A stretch of 64,000 nt of DNA from Archaeoglobaceae archaeon (GTDB lineage Archaea; Halobacteriota; Archaeoglobi; Archaeoglobales; Archaeoglobaceae): contig JALWDS010000018.1 in assembly GCA_027036775.1 (NCBI GenBank), positions 60,248-124,247 on the forward strand. The letters run 5' to 3'. Made by a program: the position numbers and the translations under genes. Position 1 is the first letter of the stretch, and every line of letters starts with the position of its first letter. The notes beneath the pieces are model-generated. The model made no database searches. It worked only from the letters and a program-made list of their open reading frames with translations, and had not been told where the DNA came from. Below are positions 61,982-64,000 of this stretch, piece by piece.

Positions 61982-63629
61982 ACTGTCTTTCGTAAAGCTC
62001 CCTAACCCTATCTATGGTATCCGCATCTTCTACACCCTTGTCGTATCTGACCCTAACGAACCTCGGAAATCTCAGGGCGAAACCGCTCTCATACTTCGGA
62101 CTCTTCTGAATCTCCTGATAGGCAACTTCGAAAACGACCTTGGGTCTGAAGTAAACCTTCTTACCCTCCTCTCTAACTATCAACGGTTTGAGAAGTTCTG
62201 TCAGCTCTTCCAAGTCCTCGTCTGTGAATCCAGTTCCGACTTGGCCTATTCTCAAAAGCCTTCCCGTCTTGCTGTCCAAACATGCGAGTTCGAAGGAACT
62301 TATAAGATGACTCCTCCTTCCCTCACCCCACTCTCCTCCAACGACGACCAAATCCAAAGTCTCCATTACCTCCTTAAGCTTCAACCAGTGCCTCCCCCTC
62401 TTACCGGGAACGTATGGGGAGTTGGGATTTTTCAGCATAGCTCCCTCGTGACCCCTCTCCAAAGCCTCTCTGAAAACCTTCTCGATCTCCTCCTTTTTAT
62501 CGGTTACAACCTGCTTCGCAACCTTAACTACGCTCGACTCCCTAATTACAGACTCAAGTATCTTCCTCCTCTCCTTTAAAGGCAAGTCTATAACCTCACC
62601 GTCGTTGTAGAGGACGTCGAAGAAGTAAACCTCCAAAGGTATCTTCTCCATAGCCTTGGTTATCTCGTGCTTCCTTCTAAACCTCCTCAAAACCTCTTGA
62701 AACGGCATTGGCTTTCCGTCTTTTACGGCTATAACCTCTCCGTCGAGTATAACCCCCTCCTTCACACACCTCTTTATCTCTTCGACTACCTCGGGTAAGG
62801 CTTTTGTCACGTTCTCCAACCTCCTCGAGTAAATCGTTACCCTACCGTTACCGTAATGCACTTGCACCCTACTTCCGTCGTATTTCCATTCGACCGCAAC
62901 GACCTTCATCTCCCTCAAGGCCTCTTCAACACTTCCAGCGACTTGAGCGAGCATCATCTTAACAGGAATGTGAAGCTGAATCCTCACGTTCTTCAATCCC
63001 TCCTTACCCTCCCTCTTGGCTATTATGGCTACCTTACCCAAGTCGTTGACGATCATGTAGGCCCTTTCGACCAGACCGACATCTATCCCCCAAGCCCTCG
63101 CAATCGCGTCTCTCATTATTCCCTCCCCAATTCCCAACCGCATCTCCCCCAACATGAGCCTCGTGAGATACCTCGCCTCTATGGGTGATGCAGAACCATA
63201 CAATCCAGTTAAAAGCAGAATCTTCCTCTTCTGACTTCCTTCTCCGGTCAAACTTGCAATCTCGTCAAAAATCTCCCTTACCTTCTTTATCGTCAGCTCC
63301 TCCGCAAAAAGACTCCTTATACCCCTTCCCTTCAGCAACTTCTCCGCAACCAAACCCAGATCGCCGTATTCCTTTATCATCCCCTCAATTCTCTCCTTCT
63401 TAACTCCCGTAACGTTTTCCAAAGCCTTGCATATCAGTCCAATTCCAACACCCAACTCCCTCTCATCCCAAGGAGGAAAAACCCTTCCCATCAGAAAGTG
63501 AACGACGTTGTAGAGGTCGTCATCGTCTTCAATCCTCCTTAAGAAGGATGCAATTCTACCCGTCATCTCGAGCGTTGAAGATACCCTTTCAACGATCGCA
63601 CAGAACTCCGCAAACTCCTTGAACCTCAT
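61971..63629 (-). CDS. lig: ATP-dependent DNA ligase
   Basis: Replicative archaeal ligase of 552 residues: N-terminal DNA-binding domain, the adenylation lysine in VEWKYDGSRVQVHY near 248, LDGEV, FFDVLYNDG, GAMLKNP, and motif V HWLKLKEVMETLDLVVVGGEWG. The length and motifs are complete. It lies 24 bp after moaA on the same strand. Confidence 0.97.
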   Translation of the reverse strand: MRFKEFAEFCAIVERVSSTLEMTGRIASFLRRIEDDDDLYNVVHFLMGRVFPPWDERELGVGIGLICKALENVTGVKKERIEGMIKEYGDLGLVAEKLLKGRGIRSLFAEELTIKKVREIFDEIASLTGEGSQKRKILLLTGLYGSASPIEARYLTRLMLGEMRLGIGEGIMRDAIARAWGIDVGLVERAYMIVNDLGKVAIIAKREGKEGLKNVRIQLHIPVKMMLAQVAGSVEEALREMKVVAVEWKYDGSRVQVHYGNGRVTIYSRRLENVTKALPEVVEEIKRCVKEGVILDGEVIAVKDGKPMPFQEVLRRFRRKHEITKAMEKIPLEVYFFDVLYNDGEVIDLPLKERRKILESVIRESSVVKVAKQVVTDKKEEIEKVFREALERGHEGAMLKNPNSPYVPGKRGRHWLKLKEVMETLDLVVVGGEWGEGRRSHLISSFELACLDSKTGRLLRIGQVGTGFTDEDLEELTELLKPLIVREEGKKVYFRPKVVFEVAYQEIQKSPKYESGFALRFPRFVRVRYDKGVEDADTIDRVRELYERQFSP

Positions 63630-63653
63630 AGATCAACTTAAATCTATCAGAAT

Positions 63654-64000
63654 TTAATACCTTACGTAAGGCTCTCTCAAATCGACGGCCTTTTTTATGG
63701 CCTCGTAAAGCTCTTCCCCGTCAAGTCCCCTGACGTCAACGGTCGTGTCCCTTAGGAGACAGGGTTTTATCTTGCCATCCGAAGTTACCCTTATCCGCGT
63801 GCAGTGCATGCAAAACTCTTTGTGAAATGGTCTGACGAACTCGACAGCCCTGTTGTCGAAAACGTATTGTCTTCTCGCATGCAGTCCCCTCGTTATCGTT
63901 ATCTTCGCCATTCTCTTAATTCTTTCCTCCACGTCTTCCAAAGATACGTGGTAACGGTCGTTTCCAACGAGCTCTATCAGTTGAAGTATAACCCCTATAC
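63654..64000 (-). CDS. moaA: GTP 3',8-cyclase MoaA, C-terminal part (5' end outside window)
   Basis: The last 115 or so residues of MoaA, which makes the first cyclic intermediate of molybdopterin. Visible are HKEFCMHCTRIRVTSDGKIKPCL (shown in part), which carries the three cysteines of the C-terminal Fe-S cluster, and an end rich in acidic and basic residues. The frame stays open to base 64000. The usual terminal double glycine is not present; the chain ends REPYVRY. Confidence 0.9.
   Translation of the reverse strand, partial: IGVILQLIELVGNDRYHVSLEDVEERIKRMAKITITRGLHARRQYVFDNRAVEFVRPFHKEFCMHCTRIRVTSDGKIKPCLLRDTTVDVRGLDGEELYEAIKKAVDLREPYVRY

Overview
The window is archaeal chromosome, most likely from a hyperthermophilic euryarchaeon of the Archaeoglobales; the order-level call is inference. 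Archaeal markers are aRF1, deoxyhypusine synthase, an Lhr helicase, Hef, Nop10, the KEOPS subunit Cgi121, pyruvoyl arginine decarboxylase, the branched polyamine synthase BpsA, a geranylgeranyl-reductase family protein, FtsZ, and guide RNAs of both archaeal classes. Genes are dense, many overlap by ATGA, and many starts lie about 25 nt after a TATA box, which suggests leaderless mRNAs. Codon use favours AGG/AGA and ATA.

Layout. 0-5 kb: minus-strand run of a DUF2095-like gene, YchF GTPase, pgk and an Lhr helicase cut by the window edge. 5-9 kb: trxB, a small ribbon-helix-helix (RHH) regulator directly upstream of ftsZ behind a promoter with three phased operator-like repeats, then dys and tpt1. 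9-13 kb: a tyrosine-rich beta-helix surface protein, a lipoprotein and a flavoprotein. 13-19 kb: ileS and a dihydropteroate-synthase-like gene, a box C/D RNA, and purA. 19-26.6 kb: one long minus-strand operon joining two V4R-like proteins, a NiFe hydrogenase (small subunit, ferredoxin, large subunit) and a membrane-associated Roadblock/MinD/coiled-coil module. 26.7-36.8 kb: RNA methyltransferase, two radical SAM proteins, prf1, a prenyl synthase, purQ, an H/ACA RNA, tmk, tRNA-Glu, ilvC and pdaD. 36.8-38.7 kb: a decayed island with a PIN toxin pseudogene, an IS200/IS605-like remnant and a frameshifted ATPase. 38.7-46 kb: lemA with a DUF2207 protein, a BioY ECF transporter, tRNA-Ser, dapF, a flavin reductase and a second IS200/IS605-like remnant. 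46-54 kb: Hef and a very large CARDB surface protein whose PKD-dockerin tail is now in another frame. 54-64 kb: PUA protein, bpsA, a CitG-like/DUF447 pair, a decayed ATPase, a phosphodiesterase, sufCB, nop10, a PAC2 protein, two tandem box C/D RNAs, cgi121, DNA ligase and the 3' part of moaA.

The strongest candidate for an undescribed system is the 18,965-26,641 operon. Its hydrogenase large subunit ends exactly at the last metal-ligand histidine, so it has no C-terminal processing peptide, as in H2-sensing regulatory hydrogenases. It is followed without a break by a Roadblock/MinD module with membrane anchors. I propose a hydrogen- or redox-sensing membrane complex. Next in interest are the RHH-ftsZ control region and the four small guide RNAs.
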